A stretch of 64,000 bases of DNA from Halobellus clavatus. Lineage in GTDB: Archaea > Halobacteriota > Halobacteria > Halobacteriales > Haloferacaceae. The notes under the pieces were generated by a model, which was not told the DNA's origin, searched no databases, and saw only the letters and a list, made by a program, of their open reading frames with translations. Position 1 is the first letter of the stretch. Every line of letters starts with the position of its first letter. The stretch lies in contig NZ_FNPB01000006.1 of the NCBI RefSeq assembly GCF_900107195.1, positions 62,001 to 126,000 on the forward strand. The letters are read 5' to 3'. A program made the translations under genes and the position numbers. Shown here in pieces: positions 51,218 through 59,728 of this stretch.

Positions 51218-51539
51218 TCGGGATCGAGCGGGGAGTGAGAGCTGCCATACTTCGACCGTTGACGTCGGTTAGCGGGTGACAGACCAGACAATTTCGAGAT
51301 GGTGTACTCTCCGGCTGCGGCCGTTTGAACGGACGGGATTTCGAGGTACTCGGTAGCCTCTTTTTCACCGAAGTCGATTACTCACCATTCGAGCCGCCGA
51401 AAGATCACCGGGTATCCCAACGCGCCCCCGGGACGGCAATCACCAGCGAACACACCGGAGTCCAGTCGCTCCGTCCCGGGATCGGTGGGTCAGGACCGTC
51501 TGATTGGGCCGGAGTTCGCGCCGAAGCCCCCCATCGGCC
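51218..51539. other. Gene-free gap between convergent genes (322 bases)
   Basis: The gap separates the ends of the AOR gene and the hydratase gene. No acidic open frame, repeat or strong hairpin was seen apart from a CTTTTT run near 51360 that could end the AOR transcript. Confidence 0.55.
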
Positions 51540-52316
51540 CTACTCACTCAACCGGGCGTTCACCGTGCCGATCGACGTGAACTCGACCGAGATCACGTCG
51601 CCGGGCGCGAGGTCGACGGCGGGCGTCAGCGACCCGCTCAGCACGATGTGGCCCGCCTCGATCGTCTCGTCGAGATCGGCGAGCGTGTTCGCGAGCCACG
51701 CGACCGACCGGGCCGGGTGATCGAGGACCGCCGCCCCGACGCCGGAGGATTCGAGCGTGCCGTTCTTGTACAGCTTCACGCCTTCGAGCGAGAGGTCGGT
51801 CTCGGGGACGCTCGTCCGTTCGCCAGCGACGTACAGCGCCGAGGAGGCGTTGTCGGCGATGGTGTCTTCGATGCGGATGTCCCAGTCGCGAACGCGGCTG
51901 TCGATGACTTCGACGACGGGCAGAACCGACCCCGTCGCGTCGAGGACGTCCAGGTAGGTCACCGGCGGTTCCAGTGGCTCGTCGAGGATGAATCCGATCT
52001 CTGGTTCGACTCGCGGCTGCAGGAGCTCTTCGCTCGGGATCTCGCGGCCTTCGACGAACATCGTATCGAGGAGGCGGCCGAAGTCGGGTTCGTCGACGCC
52101 CAGCTGTTCTTGAATGCCGTCGCTGGTGAGTCCGACCTTGTGACCGACGACTTCCGCTCCGTCGTCGAGGCGACGGTCGATCAGCCGGGTCTGGATGTCG
52201 TACGCGTCCGAGATCGAGAGGTCGTATTCGGCCGTGAGCCGGTCGATCGGCGACTGTTCACGGAGCGCCGTGTACAGCGATTCGGCCAACTGGTCGCGGG
52301 TGTCTGCTGTGACCAT
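51540..52316 (-). CDS. 2-Oxopent-4-enoate hydratase / 4-oxalocrotonate decarboxylase family protein (copy 1)
   Basis: The 258-residue protein belongs to the FAH-fold hydratase/decarboxylase group (MhpD, DmpE, DmpH). It has GHKVGLTSDGIQEQLGVDEPDFGRLLD near residue 55, the metal-binding RVEPEIGFIL segment near 102 and LPVVEVIDSRV. The group either hydrates 2-hydroxypenta-2,4-dienoate or decarboxylates 4-oxalocrotonate, and sequence alone does not decide. A second copy lies 5 kb away (56655), so one may be the decarboxylase and the other the hydratase, as in bacterial meta-cleavage operons. Confidence 0.87.
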   Translation of the reverse strand: MVTADTRDQLAESLYTALREQSPIDRLTAEYDLSISDAYDIQTRLIDRRLDDGAEVVGHKVGLTSDGIQEQLGVDEPDFGRLLDTMFVEGREIPSEELLQPRVEPEIGFILDEPLEPPVTYLDVLDATGSVLPVVEVIDSRVRDWDIRIEDTIADNASSALYVAGERTSVPETDLSLEGVKLYKNGTLESSGVGAAVLDHPARSVAWLANTLADLDETIEAGHIVLSGSLTPAVDLAPGDVISVEFTSIGTVNARLSE

Positions 52317-52429
52317 ACCAACGCTATCCGGCGGGTCGTCAAATAGATTGGTGTCCTGTCGTCGTCCGACTGTCCCCCGCGCCGTCGTCGATCCCCGAGA
52401 TTTATGTCGCCGCCTCGCGCCGTACCGGT

Positions 52430-52816
52430 ATGGACGTCATCCACAGCGCGATCTGGATATCGGACATCGAGGAGACGCTTGACTTCTACGTCGGGGCCCT
52501 CGGACTCGAGAAGACCAACGAGTTCGTCGGCGGCGACGGCGCGACGAACCTCTACGTGCGTGGCGATGGTGCGGCCGAGATCCAGTTCAAGCACAAGGAG
52601 GACCACGACCTCGGCGAGGCCACTCGGAGTCGGTTCGACCACCTGGCACTCGAGGTTGACGACACCGACGCGGAGGTCGAACGACTCCAAGAAGAGACGG
52701 ACACGGAACTGCTCCGTGGCCCGCTCGATTCGACCGGGGCGAGCGCCCGTGTGGCGTTCATCACCGACCCCGACGGTCACATGATCGAACTGGTCGAACC
52801 GCGCGACGACCTGTAA
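52430..52816 (+). CDS. VOC-superfamily (glyoxalase/extradiol-dioxygenase-like) protein
   Basis: The 128-residue single-module protein begins MDVIHSAIWISDIEETLDFYVGALGLE. It has metal-ligand-type residues His4 (VIHSAIW), His in RFDHLALEV and Glu in GHMIELVE. The VOC fold includes glyoxalase I, epimerases and extradiol ring-cleavage dioxygenases. A typical extradiol enzyme has two modules, so this is more likely a lyase or epimerase, but it is the only VOC gene in an otherwise dioxygenase-less cluster. It is encoded between oppositely oriented pathway genes. Confidence 0.85.
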   Translation: MDVIHSAIWISDIEETLDFYVGALGLEKTNEFVGGDGATNLYVRGDGAAEIQFKHKEDHDLGEATRSRFDHLALEVDDTDAEVERLQEETDTELLRGPLDSTGASARVAFITDPDGHMIELVEPRDDL

Positions 52817-52833
52817 AATCTGCAGCGCGCCGC

Positions 52834-53880
52834 TCAGTCGTCGGAGGCCGCTTCCGCGGCGGTTCCGGCGTCGCGGTCTTCTGCGAGACGCGCGGCGACG
52901 TCGGTGATCAGGTCCTCCTGACCGCCGACGACTTCCATCTCGCCCAGTTCCACCAGGATCTCGCGGGGGTCGATGTCGTACTTCTCGCCCACGCGACGGG
53001 TGTGCCGCAGGAACGAGGAGTAGACGCCCGCGTACCCGAGCATCAGCGAATCGTTGTCGAGTTCGGGCATCTCGTCGTCGGAGATCATCGGGACGAGGAC
53101 GTCCTCGGCGGCGTCCATCACGCCGAAGAAGTCCGGGTTGATATCGTAGCCGGCCTTGTCGAGGACGCCGACGAGCACCTCGATCTGTGCGTTACCCGAA
53201 CCGGCGCCGAGGCCGCGGAGACAGCCGTCGACCGTGGTTGCGCCGGCGTCGAGTGCTGCCAGCGTGTTCCCGATACCGAGTCCGAGGTTGTTGTGGGCGT
53301 GGTAGCCGACCTCGATATCGAGTTCGTCGGCGAGCAGGCCCACGCGGTCGCGCACGTCGCTCGGCAGGAGGGCACCCGCAGAGTCCATCACGTACACGGC
53401 GTCAGCGCCGTACTCCTGCATCAACTCGGCCTCGTGGAGGATCCGCTCGGGCTCGGCCATATGTGAGAGCATCAGGAGCCCATTGGCTTCCAGTCCGCGA
53501 TCCTTCACGTAGGTGAAGTGATCCTCCGAGATGTCGGCCTCCGTGACGTGGGTCGCGACCCGACAGATGTCGGCCCCGCGATCGATCGCCATATCGATCT
53601 CTTCGACCGTCCCGATGCCGGGCAGGAGCAGCACCGACAGTTCCGTGTCGTTCAGTTCGGGGACCACGGCGTCGAGGTACTCCTCGGTGTCGGCCGCGGC
53701 GAAGCCGTAGTTGATCGACGAGCCGCCCATCCCGTCGCCGTGGGAGACTTCGACGACGTCCATGTTCGCGGCGTCGAGCGCCGCGGCGACGTCGGCCATC
53801 TCCTCGGGGGTGAACTGGTGATCGACGGCGTGCATCCCGTCGCGGAGGGTCATATCGACCATCCGGACCTCGTCAGTCAT
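52834..53880 (-). CDS. mhpE: 4-Hydroxy-2-oxovalerate aldolase
   Basis: The 348-residue TIM-barrel enzyme begins MTDEVRMVDMTLRDGMHAVDHQF, with catalytic Arg-Asp in TLRDGMH, and has the metal-binding H194-x-H196 in YHAHNNLGLG. It splits 4-hydroxy-2-oxovalerate into pyruvate and acetaldehyde. The ATG at 53880 overlaps the acetaldehyde dehydrogenase stop by 8 bases (ATGACTGA), which matches the tight aldolase-dehydrogenase complex known in bacteria. An extra GTG three codons earlier is not preferred. The last 20 residues are an acidic Ala-rich tail. Confidence 0.93.
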   Translation of the reverse strand: MTDEVRMVDMTLRDGMHAVDHQFTPEEMADVAAALDAANMDVVEVSHGDGMGGSSINYGFAAADTEEYLDAVVPELNDTELSVLLLPGIGTVEEIDMAIDRGADICRVATHVTEADISEDHFTYVKDRGLEANGLLMLSHMAEPERILHEAELMQEYGADAVYVMDSAGALLPSDVRDRVGLLADELDIEVGYHAHNNLGLGIGNTLAALDAGATTVDGCLRGLGAGSGNAQIEVLVGVLDKAGYDINPDFFGVMDAAEDVLVPMISDDEMPELDNDSLMLGYAGVYSSFLRHTRRVGEKYDIDPREILVELGEMEVVGGQEDLITDVAARLAEDRDAGTAAEAASDD

Positions 53881-54817
53881 CGCTGACACCTCCGGCGACG
53901 TCGGCCTCGATCGATTGCTCTGCGACCCGTTCTGCTGTTCCGAGTGCTGCGCTCGTCATAATGTCTAGGTTGCCTGCGTACGGGGGAAGGTGCTGCCCTT
54001 CGCCCTCGACCTCGATCATCGTCGTGAGGATGATCGAATCGCCGAGGTCGAAAGCGACGTCGTCCTGCGCTTTGACTTCCGGTTCCAGCGTGATCTCGTA
54101 ACCGGGGACGTCCGACTGTACGTCGGAGGCGACCTCGTCGACCGAGTCGCGGACCTCGTCGACGTCGGTGGACTCGTCGACCATCGTGTAGACCGTGTTC
54201 CGCATCATAATCGGCGGTTCGGCCGGGTTCAGCGTGATGATCGCCTTGCCGTCCTCGGCGCCGCCGACCTCCTCGAGGCCCGCGGCGGTCGTCTGCGTGA
54301 ACTTGTCGATGTTCTGTCGCGTTCCCGGGCCGGCGCTCTTCGAGGCGATGTGGGACGTCATCTCCGCGTACTCGACGCTCGAAACCCGATCAACGGCGTG
54401 TACGATCGGAATCGTCGCTTGGCCACCACAGGTGACCATATTCACGTTCTCGTGACCCTCCGCGACGACGTCGTCGGCGTTGACCACGGGGACGGTGTAG
54501 GGACCGATCGCCGCGGGCGTGAGGTCGACTGCGAACAGCCCGAGATCCTCGTACACGGGCGCGTGCTGTTCGTGGATGCCCGCACTCGTGGCCTCGAAGA
54601 CGAGATCGAACTCGTCGGCGTGCGCTTTGATGCTGTCGATGCCCTCGGTACCGACGTCGACGCCCTCGTCGACGGCGGCCTGGAGCCCATCGCTCTCTTC
54701 GACCGGGAAGATTCCGACCATCCGCTGGAGGTCGATGTTCTCCCCCCGGTCGAGAATCTTGTACATCAGGTCGGTGCCGATGTTACCCGGACCGACGATC
54801 GCCGCGTCTAACGACAT
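53873..54817 (-). CDS. mhpF: Acetaldehyde dehydrogenase (acylating)
   Basis: The 314-residue enzyme has the NAD motif IVGPGNIGTDLMYK near residue 7 and the catalytic Cys130 in MVTCGGQATIP. It converts acetaldehyde, NAD+ and CoA to acetyl-CoA, taking acetaldehyde directly from the aldolase. An operon with the aldolase gene is shown by the overlapping stop and start. A minus-strand TATA-like GTTATTTGT lies about 28 bases before the ATG. Confidence 0.93.
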   Translation of the reverse strand: MSLDAAIVGPGNIGTDLMYKILDRGENIDLQRMVGIFPVEESDGLQAAVDEGVDVGTEGIDSIKAHADEFDLVFEATSAGIHEQHAPVYEDLGLFAVDLTPAAIGPYTVPVVNADDVVAEGHENVNMVTCGGQATIPIVHAVDRVSSVEYAEMTSHIASKSAGPGTRQNIDKFTQTTAAGLEEVGGAEDGKAIITLNPAEPPIMMRNTVYTMVDESTDVDEVRDSVDEVASDVQSDVPGYEITLEPEVKAQDDVAFDLGDSIILTTMIEVEGEGQHLPPYAGNLDIMTSAALGTAERVAEQSIEADVAGGVSDD

Positions 54818-54840
54818 AGTGATAAGTACGAAACTACCGT

Positions 54841-54849
54841 ACAAATAAC
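54841..54849 (-). promoter_or_regulatory. TATA-like box of the mhpF-mhpE operon
   Basis: The minus strand reads GTTATTTGT, centred about 28 bases before the ATG at 54817. Confidence 0.45.
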
Positions 54850-54975
54850 TTCGCCTACGGACCCGTTGACGGCCGCGACTGGGGCCGATCTCGGCCGCGA
54901 CTAGCGGATGCGACTCCCCGACGGCCGTCGGTCAGCGACGAACTCCGGGCGGGATTCTGCGGTTCGCGCTGTGCC

Positions 54976-56460
54976 TCAGAAGAGGTAGTCGCGGGGCTCG
55001 CGCTGCACCGACGTCCACTTCGTCTCGGTGAACTCGTCGATGATCCACTTGCCGTTGTACCGGCCCATCCCCGAGTCTTTCATCCCGCCGAACGGAACGT
55101 GCGGTTCGACGTTGACCGTCTGGTCGTTGACGTGGACCATCCCGGCGTCGATCTGGTCGGCCACGTCGCGTGCGCGACCGCGGTCCTCGGAGTGGACAGA
55201 CGCTGCGAGTCCATACTCGGTGGCGTTCGCGAGTTCGACCGCCTCCTCGTCGTCGCTGAAGGGAATCACGGGTGCGATGGGACCGAAGTGCTCGTTGCAG
55301 GCGGCCGCCATATCGTTCGTGACATCCGAGAGGACGGTCGGTTCGACGAACAGGCCGTCGGCCGCACCACCGGCTTCGAGCGTGGCTCCTTGCTCGAGGG
55401 TCTCTTCGAGGTATGCCATCATCTCATCGCGCTGGTCCTCGTTGATGATGGGACCGATGACGACGTCGTCGTCGGTGGGATCGCCGATCTCCAGCGATGC
55501 GGCGCGATCGGCGAGTCGCTCGACGTACTCGTCGTAGACGGACTCGTGAACGAGGTGGCGGTTGATGGAGATGCACACCTGTCCCTGGTTCCAGAAGGAG
55601 CCGAAGGTTCCCGCGGCGACTGCCTGATCCAGATCGGCGTCCTCCAGAACCACGTGGGGATTGTTGCCGCCGAGTTCCAGCGCGGGGAAGGCGAAGTGAT
55701 CGACCGCGTTCTGGCCGACGAGTTGGCCGACCGGCGTCGATCCCGTGAAGGCGATCACGTCGCTGTCGGGATGTGCAGCGGTCCGATCGCCGGCCTCGCT
55801 ACCCTTGCCGGGGACGACGTTGAGGACGCCGTCGGGGAGACCTGCCTTCTCGAAGAGTCGCGCGAGAAGGAGTCCGCCCGAGATCGACGTCTCTCGGGCC
55901 GGCTTGAGGACGACGCTGTTACCAAGAGCAATCGCGGGCGCGACTGCGCGGATCGAGAGCTTCATCGGGACGTTCCACGGGGAGATGACGCCGACGACGC
56001 CGACGGGTTCTTTCTGGATGATGTTCTCCTTCCCGGGGATCTTCGATTGGTTGTGCCCGCCCGAAGACCGGAAGGCGAAGGAGGCGGCGTCGTGGACGAA
56101 GGTGACCGTCCCGCCGTGTTCGATGTCCTGTCGGGGCTTCGCCGCCCCGCTCTCGACTGCGAGGATTTCGCGGATCTCGGCCTCGTACTCGTCGATCAGG
56201 TCTGCCGTCCGACGGATCACCGCGGCGCGCTCGTCGGGCGTCGTCTGTTCCCACTGTTCTTGTGCCTCGACAGCGGCCTCGTAGGCGTCGTCGACGTCCG
56301 CGGCCGTCGCCGCCGGGACCTGTGTCACGGTCTCGCCGTTGGCCGGGTTCGTTACGTCGAGTTGCGCTCGGTCGCCGGGCGCCACCCACTCGCCGTCGAT
56401 GTAGAGGGCGTTCCAGAACGCGTCGATAGAGATGTCCTGGGCTACCTCAGCTTCTGACAT
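54976..56460 (-). CDS. NAD(P)-dependent aldehyde dehydrogenase (semialdehyde/aromatic type)
   Basis: The 494-residue enzyme has the ELGGNNP catalytic Glu segment, the nucleophile Cys296 in GQVCISINR and the conserved EPHVPFGGMKDSG near the C-terminus. In bacterial meta-cleavage and aminomuconate pathways the ALDH acts on 2-hydroxy- or 2-aminomuconate semialdehyde. The context here, between acetaldehyde dehydrogenase and hydratase genes, fits that role, though benzaldehyde-type substrates are also possible. A 67-codon upstream extension is rejected, because the ATG at 56460 gives the family N-terminus and has a TATA-like element. Confidence 0.92.
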   Translation of the reverse strand: MSEAEVAQDISIDAFWNALYIDGEWVAPGDRAQLDVTNPANGETVTQVPAATAADVDDAYEAAVEAQEQWEQTTPDERAAVIRRTADLIDEYEAEIREILAVESGAAKPRQDIEHGGTVTFVHDAASFAFRSSGGHNQSKIPGKENIIQKEPVGVVGVISPWNVPMKLSIRAVAPAIALGNSVVLKPARETSISGGLLLARLFEKAGLPDGVLNVVPGKGSEAGDRTAAHPDSDVIAFTGSTPVGQLVGQNAVDHFAFPALELGGNNPHVVLEDADLDQAVAAGTFGSFWNQGQVCISINRHLVHESVYDEYVERLADRAASLEIGDPTDDDVVIGPIINEDQRDEMMAYLEETLEQGATLEAGGAADGLFVEPTVLSDVTNDMAAACNEHFGPIAPVIPFSDDEEAVELANATEYGLAASVHSEDRGRARDVADQIDAGMVHVNDQTVNVEPHVPFGGMKDSGMGRYNGKWIIDEFTETKWTSVQREPRDYLF

Positions 56461-56619
56461 ACAAAGCGTAGTACGGGATAGGAGAGTAAAATGGTGTCGC
56501 CACCGGAACCAGTTACTGAGTTGGATTAATCGGGATAGATGGAAGGACATTCGCTTACGTCTCGCGGGGCGATCGCAGGAAGGAGCGGAGTGTGCCCGTC
56601 CGCGGCGTCCGTTGTCGAA

Positions 56620-56628
56620 AGTATAATC
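56620..56628 (+). promoter_or_regulatory. TATA-like box of the second hydratase gene
   Basis: AGTATAATC lies about 31 bases before the ATG at 56655, supporting that start over an in-frame one at 56592. Confidence 0.45.
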
Positions 56629-56654
56629 AGTGCACCAGCGAACGTAGAGGGTGT

Positions 56655-57440
56655 ATGCCACTCAGCCAGGACGAAATCGACGACCTCGCGACGCGGCTCT
56701 ATGAAGCCTACGACACCAAGGAACCGATCCCGCCGCTGAGCGACGACGCCGAACTCACCACCGAAGAGGCGTATCAGATCCAGTTCGAGGTATTCGACCG
56801 ACTCAGCGCGGCCGGCCGCGACGATGTCGTCGGCCACAAACTCGGCCTCGTCAGTGAGGCGAAACAGGAGCAACTCGGCATTCCGGAGCCGATCTTCGGA
56901 TACGTGGCCCACGAGACCGTCCTGGAGAACGAGCCGATCCCGACCGACGAGATGATCGCCCCCCGGATCGAGGCCGAAATCGGTGTCGTCCTCGACGAAG
57001 ATCTCGAACCGCCGGTGACGACGACTGACGTACTCACCGCGACTCGGGCGGTCGTTCCCGTCGTCGAGATCCTCGAGAGCCGATTCCAGGGATGGGCGAT
57101 CCCCTCGGCGCAGGACGTCATCGCGGATCTGACGTCCGCGGGGAAGGTCATCGTCGGCGAACAGCACCGGGACGTCACCGATCTGGACCTGAAGATGGAA
57201 GGCGTCGCCGTCTCGGTCAACGGCGAGGTCGAAGCCACCGGCATCGGTGCTGACATTATGGGGAACCCGGCACGGCCCGTCGCCTGGCTCGCCGAGCGTC
57301 TCGACGACGTCGACGACCACCTCCGCGCGGGCGAACTCGTGATGACCGGCGGCATCTCGGCTGCGATCGACATCGAACCCGGAGACGTCTACCACGTCGA
57401 GTTCTCGAACCTCGGATCGATGGAGATTCGGGCGGAGTAA
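56655..57440 (+). CDS. 2-Oxopent-4-enoate hydratase / 4-oxalocrotonate decarboxylase family protein (copy 2)
   Basis: The 261-residue protein is a paralogue of the one at 51540-52316. It has VGHKLGLVSEAKQEQLGIPEPIFGYV near residue 57, RIEAEIGVVLDE and VPVVEILESRF. The copies share layout but are clearly different sequences, as expected if one hydrates oxopentenoate and the other decarboxylates oxalocrotonate. It is divergent from the aldehyde dehydrogenase gene across a 194-base gap. A 21-codon extension to 56592 is rejected on promoter spacing. Confidence 0.87.
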   Translation: MPLSQDEIDDLATRLYEAYDTKEPIPPLSDDAELTTEEAYQIQFEVFDRLSAAGRDDVVGHKLGLVSEAKQEQLGIPEPIFGYVAHETVLENEPIPTDEMIAPRIEAEIGVVLDEDLEPPVTTTDVLTATRAVVPVVEILESRFQGWAIPSAQDVIADLTSAGKVIVGEQHRDVTDLDLKMEGVAVSVNGEVEATGIGADIMGNPARPVAWLAERLDDVDDHLRAGELVMTGGISAAIDIEPGDVYHVEFSNLGSMEIRAE

Positions 57441-57607
57441 CGGCCGCGTTTTCACATTCGAAACACATCCTGTATAATTGCTATCTCTGCGGTCTTCGAT
57501 CGCACAGATTGAAACGATATCTCTGCCAGTAGAGAAACCATAACATTTGTACGTCTGTTTGTCATTCCCCGGAGGCCCGGCAGCGAATTTCGAGTGTGAA
57601 AACGGAT

Positions 57608-58585
57608 CTACTCGATCAGTTCGTAGAGGTTGCCGGCGAAGATGTCCTCGCGGGCCTCGGTGCCGACGTTCATCTCCTCGACGGCGTCGATAGTGACCTC
57701 GACGGTGCGGCGACCGCGCTCGGGGCTGAAGGGGTAGTCGGTCCCGAAGACGAGGTTCCCGTCGTTGAAGAAAGTCTCCGCGCACTCGAGTGCGGACGTC
57801 GACCCCGAGACCGCGGCGTCGGCGTAGAACTTCTTGAAGTACTCCTCGGCGGGTCGGGAGAGGTCTGCGGCGTTCTCGTGGAACTCCGGATAGTTCTCGG
57901 GGTAGGCCTGTCGCTGCTGATAGAACATCTCGATGCGGCTCCCGTAGTACGGGACCATACCGCCGCCGTGGTGTGAGACGATCTTCAGGTCCGGGTACTC
58001 CTCCATCACACCGCCGAATACGAGCCGAGAGAGCGCGAGCGTCGTATCGAACGGCCAGCCGAAGAGGCGGTGTTCCATATACTCGGAGGCCCAGTCGTAC
58101 CACTCCCAGAGCTGTGGGTGGATCCACAGCGGCGTGTCCGTCGCCTCGGCGTCCGCAAAGAGCGGCCAGAACTCCTCGTGATCGAGCGGCTTGCCGTCCA
58201 CGTTCGAGAAGATCTGTACGCCCTTCATATCGAGGTCGTTCACACAGCGGTCGAACTCCGCGAGAAACGCATCACTCACTTTCGGGAGTGTCGCCACCGG
58301 AATGAAGTCGTCAGGATGCTCGTCGGCGAGCCGTCGGACCTCGTCGTTCGCGAGTTTGGTGATCTCTAGAGCTAGGTCGTGGTCCATTCCCTGGAACAGC
58401 GTCGGGAGTGCGAGGGTGATGACCTGTTTGTCGACGCCGTAGTCAGCCATATCCTCCTTGCGGCTCTCGACGTCCCAGAGGAACTCGGGACGTCCGGAGA
58501 GTCCCTGGAAGCCGAACCGATCTGTCAGTTCTTCGAAGAAGTGCTCCGTCAGGATGTGGGTGTATCCGTCGACGATTTCCGGCAT
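57608..58585 (-). CDS. Amidohydrolase-2 family decarboxylase-like protein (second copy)
   Basis: The 325-residue TIM-barrel protein is a paralogue of 40930-41919. It has PLWIHPQLWEW, IVSHHGGGMVPYYGSR and FGTDYPFS, three of the metal and active-site regions of ACMSD-type decarboxylases. The N-terminal metal motif reads DGYTH, with Tyr where the first His of HxH is expected. Next to the aldehyde dehydrogenase, hydratase, aldolase and acylating dehydrogenase genes it would fill the decarboxylation step of a carboxymuconate-semialdehyde route. That order of steps is known from bacterial nba and pra pathways. Confidence 0.87.
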   Translation of the reverse strand: MPEIVDGYTHILTEHFFEELTDRFGFQGLSGRPEFLWDVESRKEDMADYGVDKQVITLALPTLFQGMDHDLALEITKLANDEVRRLADEHPDDFIPVATLPKVSDAFLAEFDRCVNDLDMKGVQIFSNVDGKPLDHEEFWPLFADAEATDTPLWIHPQLWEWYDWASEYMEHRLFGWPFDTTLALSRLVFGGVMEEYPDLKIVSHHGGGMVPYYGSRIEMFYQQRQAYPENYPEFHENAADLSRPAEEYFKKFYADAAVSGSTSALECAETFFNDGNLVFGTDYPFSPERGRRTVEVTIDAVEEMNVGTEAREDIFAGNLYELIE

Positions 58586-58671
58586 ACGTAGGTACTACGC
58601 CGGACCGTAGTCATAATTGTTCTCACTGTGGTGCGTGCCCTCGGAGTGGTCGCCGCGCCGTCCGCCCCGGC

Positions 58672-59439
58672 TTACTGTCGGGCATACTTGATATCGAGTG
58701 CGAGTTCGTGGGCGGTGCTCTCGACTTCGGCGGTGATGTCGTCGTCGAAGCCCGCGTTCCCCAGCCGCTTCGTCGGCGCGGAGATGCTGATCGCACCCAG
58801 CACCTCGCCGCCGAGGTTGACCGGCGCACCGATGCAGGTGAGCCCCTCGGTGCGCTCCTCGTCGTCAGTCGCGTAGCCCCGTTCGTCGATCTGGGCCAAC
58901 TCCTCGAACAGTTCCTCCCGGTCAGTGATGGTGTTTTCAGTGGCCTTCGGGAGTCCCCACTGATCGATGATCTCCTCGACACGCTCGCGGGGCAGGGACG
59001 CCAGGATGGCTTTCCCGATCCCGATGTTGTGCAGCGGGAGGCGGAATCCGACGTGGGTGTCGAGGTTGACGGCGTACTGCCCCCGGGACTGGTAGAGGTA
59101 CACCGCTCGGCCGTTTTCCTCGGTCGCGAGGTTCGCCAACATTCCGGTATCGTCCGCTAACTGGTCGATCTTCGACCGCCCGTGGCGGTACAGCGACGAC
59201 CGGCTCCGGACGTGCCCCCCGAGCGAGAGAAACTTGAGGCTCAGCGAGTACTCGTCGCCGTCCTTCTCGACGTACCCGTGTTCGCGGAGCGTGCTGAGGT
59301 GGTTGTGAATCCCGCTCTTGCTCATCTCCAGTCGGTCTTCGAGTTCGCTGAGGCGGAACCCGTCGTCGGTGTCTAACGTCTCGATGAGTTCGAGCGTCTT
59401 CTCGGTCGTCCTGACGGGGTGATTCGCCTTCTTTGTCAT
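58672..59439 (-). CDS. IclR-family transcriptional regulator
   Basis: The 255-residue protein has a winged helix (FRLSELEDRLEMSKSGIHNHLSTLREHGY, about residues 28-56) and the IclR effector domain with IGKAILASLPRERVEEII. It lies next to the second amidohydrolase on the same strand and probably controls the meta-type cluster at 51.5-58.6 kb. Inverted arms TCATACCG and CGGTATGA upstream may be its operator. Extended frames to 59580 are not family-like, so the ATG at 59439 is used. Confidence 0.93.
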   Translation of the reverse strand: MTKKANHPVRTTEKTLELIETLDTDDGFRLSELEDRLEMSKSGIHNHLSTLREHGYVEKDGDEYSLSLKFLSLGGHVRSRSSLYRHGRSKIDQLADDTGMLANLATEENGRAVYLYQSRGQYAVNLDTHVGFRLPLHNIGIGKAILASLPRERVEEIIDQWGLPKATENTITDREELFEELAQIDERGYATDDEERTEGLTCIGAPVNLGGEVLGAISISAPTKRLGNAGFDDDITAEVESTAHELALDIKYARQ

Positions 59440-59481
59440 ACCGTTTCGAAGCAGCAAGAGACACTTACATTTTCGGTATGA
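59436..59481. promoter_or_regulatory. Inverted repeat spanning the IclR start
   Basis: TCATACCG (59436-59443) and CGGTATGA (59474-59481) are perfect 8-base inverted arms 30 bases apart. The first arm covers the start codon. Spacing is wide for one dimer site, so a looped or two-site arrangement is possible. Confidence 0.35.
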
Positions 59482-59606
59482 AAACCAGTCGGAGAGAACC
59501 GGCCAGAGAGAAACAGCTACAAATTTATTAATCGACATAGTACTTTGATTCTCAAGAAAATTGGCAACACGTAGCTTCACGCAAATACAATATAGATAAG
59601 ATTTAA

Positions 59607-59616
59607 ACTATATAGT
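59607..59616. promoter_or_regulatory. ACTATATAGT palindrome in an AT-rich divergent region
   Basis: A perfect 10-base AT-rich palindrome lies in the 289-base gap between the IclR and glutamate dehydrogenase genes. It may be a promoter element or regulator site, but AT-rich palindromes are common by chance here. Confidence 0.3.
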
Positions 59617-59699
59617 AATTGTAATCGGCGCGCTTGTATACCAATCGATGCCTGGACTGGAAACACGGTGAAGGGGCACGGAACGAGGATTCACCAGTT

Positions 59700-59708
59700 G
59701 TTAAAATG
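59700..59708 (+). promoter_or_regulatory. TATA-like box of the glutamate dehydrogenase gene
   Basis: GTTAAAATG lies about 25 bases before the ATG at 59729. Confidence 0.5.
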
Positions 59709-59728
59709 CTACCGACGGAAGTTCGTGT

